64,000 bases of DNA from Betaproteobacteria bacterium (GTDB taxonomy: Bacteria; Pseudomonadota; Gammaproteobacteria; Burkholderiales; Usitatibacteraceae), in assembly GCA_016720855.1 (NCBI GenBank), contig JADKJU010000002.1, positions 1,116,001 to 1,180,000 of the forward strand, written 5' to 3'. The first letter of the stretch is position 1; each line of letters begins with the position of its first letter. Position numbers and translations under genes: made by a program. Below the pieces are notes generated by a model that was given only the letters and a program-made list of their open reading frames with translations, made no database searches and had not been told where the DNA came from. Shown here piece by piece: positions 32,980-42,369 of the stretch.

Positions 32980-33649
32980 TTCCGGACGAGGGACTGTGGG
33001 CGCTAGGGAGAACATTCTCGCGAGGATCCGCAAGGCGCAGGGGCGCGGCGGGCCGGAGCCGACCGCCGCCGAGCTGGCGCAGGTGCGCGAGACGATCGCG
33101 CGCCACGAGATCGGGCCGCAGCCGGCCTTCGCGCATGCCCCCGACCGATTGGCGCAGTTCCGCAGGGAATGCGAACGGCTGGGCACGACGCATGCGACGG
33201 TGGCCTCGGAGAGGGACATTCCCGCCGAAATCGCGCGCTACCTCGGCGCGGGCGGGCTCGAACCGCGCGTCGTCGGCTGGCCGGAATTCGCGAGCCTCGA
33301 CTGGAACGGCGCCGGGATCGCATTCGAGAATCGCCCGGCGGGCGGCGACGACCGGACCGGGCTCACGGGGTGCTTCTGCGCCATCGCCGAGACCGGCACG
33401 ACGCTGCTGCTTTCCTCGCCGGAAACACCGAAGGTCACGGCGCTCCTGCCCGAGACCCACCTGTGCATCGTGCGCAAGGACCGGGTGCTCGACACGATGG
33501 AGGATTCGTTCGCGCTCCTGCGAAAAGAAGTCGGCGAGCCTCCCCGATCCGTGTTCTTCGTCTCCGGCCCTTCCCGCACCGCGGACATCGAGCAGACCAT
33601 CGTGATCGGCGCCCATGGTCCGTATCGCGTCCACATCATCATCGCCTGA
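32975..33649 (+). CDS. lutC: LutC-type LUD-domain protein
   Basis: A 224-residue LUD-domain protein, the third subunit of lactate utilization. It has the family motifs CFCAIAETGTTLLLS and HLCIVRKDRVL, and ends VIGAHGPYRVHIIIA. The ATG at 32975 lies in an ACACGGATGA-type repeat with no ribosome-binding site, so a GTG at 32996 (GAGG just upstream) may be the true start. Either gives a normal-length protein. It is 30 bases after lutB. Confidence 0.88.
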   Translation: MSSGRGTVGARENILARIRKAQGRGGPEPTAAELAQVRETIARHEIGPQPAFAHAPDRLAQFRRECERLGTTHATVASERDIPAEIARYLGAGGLEPRVVGWPEFASLDWNGAGIAFENRPAGGDDRTGLTGCFCAIAETGTTLLLSSPETPKVTALLPETHLCIVRKDRVLDTMEDSFALLRKEVGEPPRSVFFVSGPSRTADIEQTIVIGAHGPYRVHIIIA

Positions 33650-33686
33650 CCCTGACCCTGACCAGACCACGAACCGGCGAACCGAC

Positions 33687-35027
33687 ATGAACCGAATTCT
33701 GATGTTCGCGCTTGCCGCGCTTGCCTGCTTCCCGGCCCTTGCTGCCCCGGCGGCCTACACGCCCCAGCTCGTGATGCTGGGGCCCGTGCCGCTCGACTTC
33801 ATCCTCTTCGCCTCTGTGTTGCTGAGCATCGCGCTCTTCCATCACTACACCTTCCTCGTCGCCGTGACGGGGCTCGCCGTGATCACGCTCTACAAGGCGC
33901 TCCTCACGGGAACGCCGTACGGAATGGGGATCGCGGGGATCGCGGGCGTGTTCGGGCACGAGTGGGTGACGCTCGTGAACCTCTTCTGCCTGCTCATGGG
34001 ATTCGCGCTCCTGTCGAAGCATTTCGAGGATTCGCATGTTCCCGAGGTGATCCCGCGATTCCTTCCGGATGGCTGGAAGGGCGGGTTCGTGCTCCTCGTG
34101 CTGGTGTTCATCCTGTCTTCGTTTCTCGACAACATCGCCGCTGCGCTCATCGGCGGCACCGTGGCGGCGGCGGTGTTCAAGGGGAAAGTCCATATCGGCT
34201 ACCTCGCGGGAATCGTCGCCGCCTCGAACGCGGGCGGGGCCGGCAGCGTGGTGGGAGATACCACGACGACGATGATGTGGATCGACGGCGTGAACCCGCT
34301 CGAGGTCATCGATGCCTACATCGCGGCTGTCGTGGCGCTGGTGATCTTCGGGGTGATCGCCGCTCGCCAGCAGCAGGCGCATGCGCCCATAGTCAGGGAT
34401 GCGAATGAAGGCGTGCATATCGACTGGGCACGCGTCGCCATCGTGGTCTTCATCCTGGTCACCGCGATCACCGCGAACGTCGTCGCGAACATCTGGTATC
34501 CCGTGGCGATCGACCACTTCCCGGTGATCGGCGCGACGGTCATCGCCGCCATCCTCGTGACGGCACCACTGCGGCGGCCGGACTGGTCCCTGCTGCCCTC
34601 GAGCCTCAAGGGCACCGTCTTCCTGCTCTGCCTCGTCTCGTGCGCCGCCCTCATGCCCGTGGAAAAGCTTCCCCCCGCCTCCTGGCAGAGCACGCTCGGG
34701 CTGGGCTTCGTCTCGGCGGTCTTCGACAACATCCCGCTCACCTCCCTTGCCCTTCACCAGGGCGGCTACGATTGGGGAATGCTCGCCTATGCGGTGGGCT
34801 TCGGCGGTTCGATGGTCTGGTTCGGTTCCTCGGCGGGCGTTGCGCTCTCGAACCTGTTCCCCGAGGCGCGCTCCGTGGGCCAGTGGCTGCGGCACGGCTG
34901 GTACGTGGCGATCGCCTACGTGGTCGGCTTTTTCGTGCTGCTGATGGTGCTGGGCTGGCATCCCGGGCCGAAGCGGGTGAAGGGGCAGCCCGTTCCGCTT
35001 CCCGCCATCCTCCAGCCCGCGCGCTGA
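33687..35027 (+). CDS. Ion transporter of the NhaD/citrate-transporter superfamily
   Basis: A 446-residue polytopic membrane protein, probably a Na+/H+ antiporter-like or organic-anion transporter. It has a signal-like first helix and about ten further helices. ILSSFLDNIAAALIGGTVAA and SAVFDNIPLTSLAL are the paired inverted repeats with Asp-Asn that mark the ion-transporter superfamily. AGGAGSVVGDTTTTMMW is a conserved loop. The substrate is uncertain. The gene is followed after four bases by a CPA2-type antiporter gene. Confidence 0.78.
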   Translation: MNRILMFALAALACFPALAAPAAYTPQLVMLGPVPLDFILFASVLLSIALFHHYTFLVAVTGLAVITLYKALLTGTPYGMGIAGIAGVFGHEWVTLVNLFCLLMGFALLSKHFEDSHVPEVIPRFLPDGWKGGFVLLVLVFILSSFLDNIAAALIGGTVAAAVFKGKVHIGYLAGIVAASNAGGAGSVVGDTTTTMMWIDGVNPLEVIDAYIAAVVALVIFGVIAARQQQAHAPIVRDANEGVHIDWARVAIVVFILVTAITANVVANIWYPVAIDHFPVIGATVIAAILVTAPLRRPDWSLLPSSLKGTVFLLCLVSCAALMPVEKLPPASWQSTLGLGFVSAVFDNIPLTSLALHQGGYDWGMLAYAVGFGGSMVWFGSSAGVALSNLFPEARSVGQWLRHGWYVAIAYVVGFFVLLMVLGWHPGPKRVKGQPVPLPAILQPAR

Positions 35028-35031
35028 GGCG

Positions 35032-36411
35032 GTGCGTTCGCAGCGCCTCTTCGTCGCGGTCGCCGCACTCGCCGCCTTCGGTACGGGAGAGGCGTTCGCG
35101 GCGGGCTCGGCCGCGGCGGGGCAGACCTTTCTCTGGCTCGCCGCCATCCTGTTCCTGGCGCGGCTGTCTTCGCTGGTCGAAAAGGTGGGCATTCCGGGGG
35201 TGCTGGGCGAACTGCTGATGGGGGTGGTGCTCGGCAACCTGGGGCTGCTCGGGGTCACCATTTTCGACACGATCGCCGACGACACCACGATCGCGGTTTT
35301 CGCCGAGCTGGGCGTGGTGATCCTCCTCTTCCAGATCGGCCTCGAGACGACAGTCGCGGACCTCGCCAGGGTAGGCTGGCGGGCGCTCTCCGTGGCCGTG
35401 ATCGGCGTCATCGTCCCCTTCCTGCTCGGAACCTTCGTCGTCGGCCCGCTGCTGCTGCCGGGGCTCTCGTTCAATGCCTACCTTTTTCTGGGCGCGACGC
35501 TGTGCGCCACGTCGGTGGGGATCACCGGGCGCGTGTTCCGCGATGCGAGGCGCCTCGACTCGCCTGAGGCGCAAATCGTCCTGGGCGCCGCGATCATCGA
35601 CGACGTGCTGGGACTCGTGATCCTCGCCGTCGTCACCGGCTTCGTGCAGAGCGGGACCGTCAGTGCGGGCGACGTGGCGAAGATCGTCCTGGAGGCGTTC
35701 GCCTTTCTCGTGGGCGCCGTCGTCATCGGCCGGGCCGCCGCGCCCCACGTTGCGCGTGCGCTTCGCGGCGTGAGCGATTCCGTGGCGACGAAGCTCACGC
35801 TCCTCCTGTCGGTGGGCCTGGGCCTCGCCTGGCTCGCGCACGCCATCGGCCTGGCACCCATCATCGGGGCGTTTGCCGCCGGCGTGCTGCTGGAGCCCAT
35901 CTTCCTCAAGGATTTCGAGGCGCCGGAGATCGTGCGCGAACTCAAGCCGCTGGTGGACAAGCTCCCGGCCCCGGAAGCCGAGCGGGCCCACCGGGCGCTG
36001 GATCGCTATCGCGACCACCACCACGCCCATATCCTCGAGCCCCTGGGTCACTTCCTCGTCCCGGTATTCTTCGTTTTTACCGGGATGCAGGTAAAGCTGG
36101 ATACCCTGGCCGACCCGATGGTGGTCGCGGTGGCGCTGGCGGTCACGGTGGCCGCCATCGCCGGAAAGGTCGTCGCCGGGGTGGGCGCCGGCCCCGTCAA
36201 CCGCTGGGTGGTGGGCTGGGGCATGGTCCCGCGGGGCGAAGTCGGCCTGATCTTCGCGGCCATGGGCAAGCAGCTGGACGTCGTGGACGACAGGCTGTTT
36301 TCGGTCATCGTGGCGATGGTGATACTCACGACCCTCGCCACCCCGCCCATCCTCGCCTGGCTGCTGGAGCGGCAGGGCGCCCGCAGCCGGCCGGCGGACC
36401 CCATTTCCTGA
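35032..36411 (+). CDS. CPA2-family cation/proton antiporter (KefB-like)
   Basis: A 459-residue membrane protein. IPGVLGELLMGVVLG and LFQIGLETT are typical of the CPA2/Kef antiporters, and the conserved acidic pair AAIIDDVLGL lies near residue 188, the proton/cation site. There is no TrkA-N domain, so it is the membrane part only. The GTG start is used, four bases after the upstream antiporter stop, so the two genes are likely co-expressed in pH or cation balance. Confidence 0.88.
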   Translation: MRSQRLFVAVAALAAFGTGEAFAAGSAAAGQTFLWLAAILFLARLSSLVEKVGIPGVLGELLMGVVLGNLGLLGVTIFDTIADDTTIAVFAELGVVILLFQIGLETTVADLARVGWRALSVAVIGVIVPFLLGTFVVGPLLLPGLSFNAYLFLGATLCATSVGITGRVFRDARRLDSPEAQIVLGAAIIDDVLGLVILAVVTGFVQSGTVSAGDVAKIVLEAFAFLVGAVVIGRAAAPHVARALRGVSDSVATKLTLLLSVGLGLAWLAHAIGLAPIIGAFAAGVLLEPIFLKDFEAPEIVRELKPLVDKLPAPEAERAHRALDRYRDHHHAHILEPLGHFLVPVFFVFTGMQVKLDTLADPMVVAVALAVTVAAIAGKVVAGVGAGPVNRWVVGWGMVPRGEVGLIFAAMGKQLDVVDDRLFSVIVAMVILTTLATPPILAWLLERQGARSRPADPIS

Positions 36412-36545
36412 CGGTTTCTATTGCCTTCCACCGACCGGGGAATTAGGATTGAACGTCACATTGACGGGCCAGGCTCTCGACAGGGTCGTCCCGCTCCAGA
36501 AAGACTTCCAAAGAGCGCAGCACAACAACCCCGAGGAGTAATTCC

Positions 36546-37685
36546 ATGACCGACAAGACCCCTGTCGCGAAACCCGCGGCCCCAATCACCCGTCGCAAGT
36601 TCCTCACCGGCGCCACTGTCGCGACCGGCGCGGCGATCACCGGCTTCCCGATGATCTCGGTGGCCCAGTCGCCGATCGTGCTGAAGATGCAGGGCGCCTG
36701 GGGCGCCAAGGACATCTTCAACGAGATGGCCGAGCAGTACGTCGCCCGCGTGAACGAGATGGCGGGCGGGCGCATGCGCATCGACTACCTGGTCGCCGGC
36801 TCCGTCGTGAAGCCCTTCGAGGTGATGGACGCGACGAGCAAGGGCGTGATCGACTGCTGCCACCAGGTGGCGGTGTACTGGTACGGCAAGAGCAAGGTCG
36901 CCTCCCTCTTCGGCTCCGGCCCCGTCAACGGCTGCGACGCGAACCAGATGCTCGCGTGGATCCAGCGCAAGGGGATGCCGTTTTTCGATGAGCTGGTGAA
37001 GAAGCTCGGGCTCGACGTTGTCGCGTTCTTCGCGATGCCGATGCCGACGCAGCCGCTGGGCTGGTTCAAGAAGCCCATCAAGGGTGCCGCGGACCTCAAG
37101 GGATTCAAGTACCGCACCGTGGGCCTGGCCGCCGACCTCATGCAGGACATGGGCATGAAGGTCACGCAGCTGCCCGGCGGCGAGATCGTGCCGGCGATGG
37201 AGCGCGGCGTGATCGACGCCTTCGAGTACAACAACCCGACCTCCGACCGCCGGTTCGGCGCGCAGGACGTCGCCAAGAACTACTACATGGGCAGCTACCA
37301 CCAGGCCATGGAGTTCTTCGAGATCGACTTCAACAAGAAGAAGTTCAACTCCCTGCCGAAGGACCTCCAGGCGATCCTTACCTACGCGGCGGAAGCGGCC
37401 TCGACCGCCAACTACGCGCTCGCCATGGACCAGTACTCCATCGACCTGCAGGGGCTCAAGACCAAGGACAAGGTGAACGTCCTCCGCACGCCCAAGGATG
37501 TGTTCACCGCTCAGCTCAAGAGCTGGGACACCCTGGTCAAGAAGCTGACCACCGAGGACCCGTTCTTCGCCAAGGTCTGGGATTCGCAGAAAGAATGGGC
37601 CAAGCGCGTCGGCTACTACCACTTCTTCAACAACGCCGACTACCAGCAGGCCTACGAGCACCTCTACGGCAAGCTCGGTTTCTGA
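36546..37685 (+). CDS. dctP: TRAP transporter substrate-binding protein
   Basis: A 379-residue periplasmic binding protein. The N-terminus has a Tat signal (TRRKFLTGA then a hydrophobic stretch), and the mature part has the DctP fold, with the ligand-Arg region FKYRTVGLAADLM and GGEIVPAMERGVIDAFEYNNP. It looks like the TakP/2-oxo-acid group of TRAP binding proteins, but ligand identity is inferred. A GAGGAG site precedes the ATG. A strong terminator follows before the dctQ gene. Confidence 0.92.
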   Translation: MTDKTPVAKPAAPITRRKFLTGATVATGAAITGFPMISVAQSPIVLKMQGAWGAKDIFNEMAEQYVARVNEMAGGRMRIDYLVAGSVVKPFEVMDATSKGVIDCCHQVAVYWYGKSKVASLFGSGPVNGCDANQMLAWIQRKGMPFFDELVKKLGLDVVAFFAMPMPTQPLGWFKKPIKGAADLKGFKYRTVGLAADLMQDMGMKVTQLPGGEIVPAMERGVIDAFEYNNPTSDRRFGAQDVAKNYYMGSYHQAMEFFEIDFNKKKFNSLPKDLQAILTYAAEAASTANYALAMDQYSIDLQGLKTKDKVNVLRTPKDVFTAQLKSWDTLVKKLTTEDPFFAKVWDSQKEWAKRVGYYHFFNNADYQQAYEHLYGKLGF

Positions 37686-37719
37686 GCCGTCTGCCCAGGA
37701 GCGCTGGTTTTCGGAACGG

Positions 37720-37751
37720 AAAAGGCGGCGCAGGCCTGCGCCGCCTTTTTT
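37720..37751 (+). terminator. Strong intrinsic terminator between dctP and dctQ
   Basis: A perfect GC-rich hairpin (AAAAGGCGGCGCAGG paired with CCTGCGCCGCC) runs straight into TTTTTT. It lies 30 bases before the dctQ start, so a share of dctP transcripts should stop here, raising binding protein relative to membrane subunits. Confidence 0.85.
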
Positions 37752-37781
37752 CTGCATGATTCGCCACCCAGGTTACCCGCC

Positions 37782-38381
37782 ATGCTCAATCGCCTGCTCC
37801 TGATGATCGACCGCTTCAGCATGATGGTCGGCCACACCTTCGCGTGGTGCATCCTCATCCTCACGATCGGCACGTCGTACGAGGTGTTCGTGCGCTATGT
37901 GCTGAGGGACCCGACGAGCTGGGCCTTCGACATGAGCTACATCCTGTACGGGGCGCTGTTCATCATGTCGGGTGCCTATGCCCTGTCGCGCAACGCCCAC
38001 GTGCGCGGCGACGTGTTTTTCCGGCTGATGCCACCGCGCGTCCAGGCGACCATCGAGCTGGTGCTGTACTTCATCTTCTTCTACCCCGGGGTCACCTCGC
38101 TCATCATCGCCGGCTACGGCTACGCGCACGATTCCTTCGGCTACAAGGAGGTGAGCGTGAACAGCCCCGTGGGCGTGCCCATCTGGCAGCTGAAGGCGCT
38201 GATCCCGATCGCCGGGTTGCTGCTGTTCATCCAGGGCATCGCGCAGGTCACCCGTTGCATCATCACCATCCGGACGGGCAAGTGGCCGCGCCAGCTGCAC
38301 GACGTCGAGGAACTCGATGCCGTCCTGCAGAAGGAACATGAAAAGCAGATGGCCATGCAGATCAAGGAAGCGACGAAATGA
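37782..38381 (+). CDS. dctQ: TRAP transporter small membrane subunit
   Basis: A 199-residue protein with four membrane helices, the DctQ pattern. It has IGTSYEVFVRYVLRDPTSWAFDMS (residues given in part: the EVFVRYV and PTSWAFD motifs are characteristic) and the loop NAHVRGDV. It joins DctM to form the membrane part of the transporter. The stop overlaps the dctM start (ATGA). Confidence 0.93.
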   Translation: MLNRLLLMIDRFSMMVGHTFAWCILILTIGTSYEVFVRYVLRDPTSWAFDMSYILYGALFIMSGAYALSRNAHVRGDVFFRLMPPRVQATIELVLYFIFFYPGVTSLIIAGYGYAHDSFGYKEVSVNSPVGVPIWQLKALIPIAGLLLFIQGIAQVTRCIITIRTGKWPRQLHDVEELDAVLQKEHEKQMAMQIKEATK

Positions 38382-39724
38382 GCAATCCAGAACTTGCCCT
38401 GCTGATGCTGGGGTCGTTCATTTTCATCATCCTGCTGGGATTCCCCATCGCGTTCACGCTGATGGCGATGGGCGTGGGCTTCGGGTTCTACGCCTACTAC
38501 GTGCCGGGCCAGGAGTTCTTCGACAACCGGGTTTTCTACCTGCTGTCGCAGAACACCTTCAGCATCATGAACAACGACGTGCTGACTGCGGTGCCGCTCT
38601 TCCTGTTCATGGGCTACATGATAGAAAGATCGAACATCCTCGACCGGCTCTTCTACAGCCTGCAGGTCGCGTTGAAGCACATACCGGGATCGATGGCGGT
38701 CGCGGCCCTCATCACCTGTGCGCTTTTCGCCACGGCGACGGGCATCGTCGGCGCAGTGGTGACGCTGATGGGCCTGCTCGCGTTCCCGGCGATGCTCAAG
38801 GCGGGTTACGACCAGAAGCTGTCCGCGGGGGTCATCTGTGCCGGTGGCACGCTGGGCATCCTCATCCCGCCGTCGATCATGCTCATCGTCTACGGGGCCA
38901 CGTCCGCCGTGTCGGTGGTCAAGCTCTATGCGGCGGCGATCATTCCCGGGTTCCTTCTCGCCGGCCTGTACATCGTGTACGTCGTCGTGCGCACGACGAT
39001 CAATCCGAAGCTCGCGCCCAAGCTGCCGAAGGAAGAGACCGACTTGCCGTTCCTGAGGATCGTGCTGCTGCTGATCCAGGCGTTCTTCCCGCTGGCGGTC
39101 CTCATCCTCTCGGTGCTCGGGGCGATCCTGTTCGGACTCGCCACGCCGAGCGAGGCGGCCGCCGTCGGCGCGATGGGTGCCATGGTGCTTGCCATCGGCT
39201 ATCGCGCGTTCACCTGGGGGCGTCTCAAGGAAGCGGTGTTCCTCACGGCGCGCACCTCAGCGATGGTGTGCTGGCTGTTCGTGGGCTCGTGGACCTTCTC
39301 GTCGATCTTTTCCTACCTCGGGGGCGAGGGCCTCATCAAGGAGTTCGTGACGCATCTCGATCTCAACACGGTCACGTTCCTGCTCCTGTCGCAGGTCATC
39401 ATCTTCCTGCTGGGCTGGCCGCTCGAGTGGAGCGAGATCATCATCATCTTCGTGCCGATCTTCCTGCCGCTGCTCGCGCACTTCAATGTCGACCCGATGT
39501 TCTTCGGGGTGCTCGTGGCGCTCAACCTGCAGACGTCCTTCCTTACCCCGCCCATGGCGATGTCGGCGTACTACCTGAAGGGAATCGCGCCGCCGTACGT
39601 GGAGCTGTGGACCATCTTCAAGGGCTGCTTCCCCTTCCTCGCCATGGTCTTCGTGACGATGTTCCTCGTCTACGTCTTCCCCCAGCTCGTGTATTGGCTG
39701 CCCGAACTCTTCTACGGCAACTGA
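38378..39724 (+). CDS. dctM: TRAP transporter large membrane subunit
   Basis: A 448-residue DctM subunit with about 12 helices. GTLGILIPPSIMLIVYG and FLLGWPLEWSEIIIIFVPIFLP are conserved DctM segments. It carries the Na+-coupled transport path. It is coupled to dctQ and followed 16 bases later by an amidase gene, suggesting uptake and breakdown of one compound. Confidence 0.94.
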   Translation: MSNPELALLMLGSFIFIILLGFPIAFTLMAMGVGFGFYAYYVPGQEFFDNRVFYLLSQNTFSIMNNDVLTAVPLFLFMGYMIERSNILDRLFYSLQVALKHIPGSMAVAALITCALFATATGIVGAVVTLMGLLAFPAMLKAGYDQKLSAGVICAGGTLGILIPPSIMLIVYGATSAVSVVKLYAAAIIPGFLLAGLYIVYVVVRTTINPKLAPKLPKEETDLPFLRIVLLLIQAFFPLAVLILSVLGAILFGLATPSEAAAVGAMGAMVLAIGYRAFTWGRLKEAVFLTARTSAMVCWLFVGSWTFSSIFSYLGGEGLIKEFVTHLDLNTVTFLLLSQVIIFLLGWPLEWSEIIIIFVPIFLPLLAHFNVDPMFFGVLVALNLQTSFLTPPMAMSAYYLKGIAPPYVELWTIFKGCFPFLAMVFVTMFLVYVFPQLVYWLPELFYGN

Positions 39725-39740
39725 GGCGGGAGCAGCCGGC

Positions 39741-41105
39741 ATGAAACCGGAGGCATTCATCGACGCGACCTCGCTCACGGCTGCACAGGCGCTGGAGGCC
39801 CTGCACGAGGGGCGAACGACCGCCGAGGAGCTCGTCGGCGCGTTCCTCGCGCGCATCCGCGCCGACGAGCCTCGTGTCCAGGCCTGGGCATTCCTCGACG
39901 AGAAGCGCGCCCTCGACCAGGCGCGGAATGTGGACCGGGTACGTCGCGAAGGCCACCCGACGGGGCCGCTGCACGGCCTTCCGGTGGGCGTGAAGGACAT
40001 CATCGACACGGCCGACATGCCCACCGAGAACGGCACGGTGCTGCATGCCGGCCGGCGACCGGAATACGACGCGACGATCGTCTCGAGGCTGCGCGCAGCC
40101 GGGGCGATCATCCTGGGGAAGACGGTCACGACCGAGCTGGCGACCTATTCGCCAGGCAGGACGCGCAATCCCCACGATCCGGAGCGCACGCCAGGAGGCT
40201 CGTCCAGCGGCTCGGCGGCCGCGGTGGCCGCGCAGATGGTGCCCGTGGCCATCGGAACGCAGACCAACGGCAGCGTCATCAGGCCGGCCGCCTTTTGCGG
40301 CGTCTGCGGATACAAGCCGACGTTCGGGCTCGTGCCGCGCGCGGGCATCCTTCGGCAGTCGCGCCCGCTCGACCAGGTCGGCTTCATGGCGCGCACGGTC
40401 GAGGATCTCGCGATCATCGCCGAACCCCTGATCGGTTTCGACGAGGACGACCCCGACACGCGCCCCGTCGCCACGCCCCGGCTTCGCAAGATCGCCCTCG
40501 AGGAGCCGCCCCTGGCGCCGGTGTTCGCGTTCACGCGGCCTCCGAACTGGGACGACGCCGAGGAGCAGACGCGCCTTGCCTTCGAGGAAGTCGGCGAGGC
40601 GCTCGGCCCGCAGTCCAAGCAGTTCATCGTGCCGGCCGTCTTCCGCGACGTGTGGGAGTGGCACCGGGTGATCATGGAAGCGGACCTCGCGCGCAATTTC
40701 CGGCACGAGTACGATCGGGGGCGCGACAGGCTCAGCGATTCGCTGCTGGCGCAGATCGATCGTGGCCGGCTCGTGACGGCTGTCGACTACAATGACGCCG
40801 TCGAGCGGATCGACGCCGTGGCCTCGGGCTTCGAAGAGATCTTCGACTGGTGCGACGCCATCCTGACGCCGGCCGCGTCCGGGCCCGCTCCGCGCGGGCT
40901 CGAGTCGACCGGCAGCCCCGCCTTCTGCACGCTGTGGACGTTCGCGGGGATGCCGGCGGTGACGCTGCCGATTCTGCGGGCGGAGGACGGGATGCCGATG
41001 GGCGTTCAGCTCGTGGGGCGGCGCGGCGACGATGCACGGCTACTGCGGACCGCCCGCTGGCTTGCCGGCTGGGCCAGCGCCCAGGAATCCGACAGTCAAC
41101 CGTAA
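39741..41105 (+). CDS. Amidase (amidase signature family)
   Basis: A 454-residue amidase-signature hydrolase. The Ser-Ser-Lys machinery is visible: Lys in VGVKDIIDT, and the serines in TPGGSSSGSAAAVAA. NGSVIRPAAFCGVCGYKPT follows, as usual. It hydrolyses an amide, possibly the ligand of the TRAP system just upstream, but the substrate is not readable. A small membrane protein gene follows. Confidence 0.9.
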   Translation: MKPEAFIDATSLTAAQALEALHEGRTTAEELVGAFLARIRADEPRVQAWAFLDEKRALDQARNVDRVRREGHPTGPLHGLPVGVKDIIDTADMPTENGTVLHAGRRPEYDATIVSRLRAAGAIILGKTVTTELATYSPGRTRNPHDPERTPGGSSSGSAAAVAAQMVPVAIGTQTNGSVIRPAAFCGVCGYKPTFGLVPRAGILRQSRPLDQVGFMARTVEDLAIIAEPLIGFDEDDPDTRPVATPRLRKIALEEPPLAPVFAFTRPPNWDDAEEQTRLAFEEVGEALGPQSKQFIVPAVFRDVWEWHRVIMEADLARNFRHEYDRGRDRLSDSLLAQIDRGRLVTAVDYNDAVERIDAVASGFEEIFDWCDAILTPAASGPAPRGLESTGSPAFCTLWTFAGMPAVTLPILRAEDGMPMGVQLVGRRGDDARLLRTARWLAGWASAQESDSQP

Positions 41106-41118
41106 GGAGCACACGAAC

Positions 41119-41298
41119 ATGCATGGAAAGATTTCGAAGATCGTGATGGGCCTCATCGCACTGGCCCTTGCCATCGTCTTTTTCGCCGTTCCGGTGATCA
41201 AGATCCGCGACGTCGCGATGACCATCATCATTGTCATCGGCGTGGCCGCGATGATCGTGAGCTTCGTCGAGATGGTCAACGAGAAGGACATGGACTGA
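41119..41298 (+). CDS. Small two-helix membrane protein
   Basis: A 59-residue protein, behind a strong TAAGGAG site. It has two hydrophobic stretches (IVMGLIALALAIVFFAVPVI and MTIIIVIGVAAMIVSFVEM) with a short charged loop. I do not recognise the family. It lies in the amidase/dehydrogenase operon. Confidence 0.65.
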   Translation: MHGKISKIVMGLIALALAIVFFAVPVIKIRDVAMTIIIVIGVAAMIVSFVEMVNEKDMD

Positions 41299-41311
41299 GG
41301 CTGGCGGGACG

Positions 41312-42289
41312 ATGGGCAAGCCCAGGGTACTCATCACGCGGGCCGTCTTCCCGGAAGTCGTCGAGGCGCTGCGCCCGCGCTTCGAGGTCGTCACCAACGA
41401 CGACGACACGCCGTGGCCGCCCGACGAGCTCGCCAGACGCCTCGCGGGCTGCCAAGGGGCGCTCGCGACCATCATGGACCGCTTCGACGAGCCCTTGCTC
41501 GCCCGGTGTCCGGACCTGTTGGTGGTCTCCAACATTGCCGTGGGCGTGAACAACATCGAAGTGCCGGCCTGCACCAGGCGGCGCATCATCGTGACCAACA
41601 CGCCCGGCGTGCTCGACGACACGACGGCGGACCTGACCTGGGCCCTCCTCATGGCTGCGGCGCGGCGCATCGCCGAAGGCGACGCCCATGTTCGTCGCGG
41701 CGGCTGGAAGATCGGTTTCGAGATGACAGCCAATCTCGGCACCGACGTGCACCACGCGACACTGGGCATCATCGGGATGGGACGCATCGGGCAGGCCATC
41801 GCGAAGCGCGCCACGGGCTTCGACATGCGCGTCCTCTACCACAATCGCAACCGCATTCCCGAGGCGGACGAGATGCGCCTCAATGCCACGCGGGTGGAGC
41901 GCGACCAGCTTCTGGCGCAGTCCGATTTCGTCGTCGTGATGGTGCCCTACTCGCCGGCGGTTCACCACCTGATCGGCGCGGCCGAAATCGCGAAGATGAA
42001 GCCGACCGCGATCCTCGTGAACACCGCGCGCGGTGGGGTGGTCGATGACGCGGCCCTTGTCGAGGCGCTCGAGGCCGGGCGCATTGCCGGCGCAGGCATC
42101 GACGTATTCGAGGGGGAGCCGAATGTGAACCCCGGGTATTTCGCCCTTCACAATGCTGTCCTCACGCCGCACGTGGGCAGCGCCACGCGTGCCACGCGCC
42201 TCAGGATGTGCGAGACAGCCGCGGCCAACCTCACGGCCGCCCTCGAGGGTCGCACGCCCCCGAATCTGGTGAACAAGGAACTCGCCTGA
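41312..42289 (+). CDS. D-isomer-specific 2-hydroxyacid dehydrogenase
   Basis: A 325-residue D-2-hydroxyacid dehydrogenase, close to glyoxylate/hydroxypyruvate or 2-ketogluconate reductases. The NAD site is GIIGMGRIGQA near residue 155; the catalytic trio is Arg in NTARGG, Glu in FEGEPN and His in TPHVGSAT. It probably reduces a 2-oxo-acid, consistent with an oxo-acid-type TRAP system upstream. Confidence 0.9.
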   Translation: MGKPRVLITRAVFPEVVEALRPRFEVVTNDDDTPWPPDELARRLAGCQGALATIMDRFDEPLLARCPDLLVVSNIAVGVNNIEVPACTRRRIIVTNTPGVLDDTTADLTWALLMAAARRIAEGDAHVRRGGWKIGFEMTANLGTDVHHATLGIIGMGRIGQAIAKRATGFDMRVLYHNRNRIPEADEMRLNATRVERDQLLAQSDFVVVMVPYSPAVHHLIGAAEIAKMKPTAILVNTARGGVVDDAALVEALEAGRIAGAGIDVFEGEPNVNPGYFALHNAVLTPHVGSATRATRLRMCETAAANLTAALEGRTPPNLVNKELA

Positions 42290-42369
42290 ACCGCGCCCCG
42301 GCACGCGCCGGGTCGCCCGCGCAACGATACCGGCGGGTGCAGCAACCGCCGAACCACTAAGGAGTCAGC

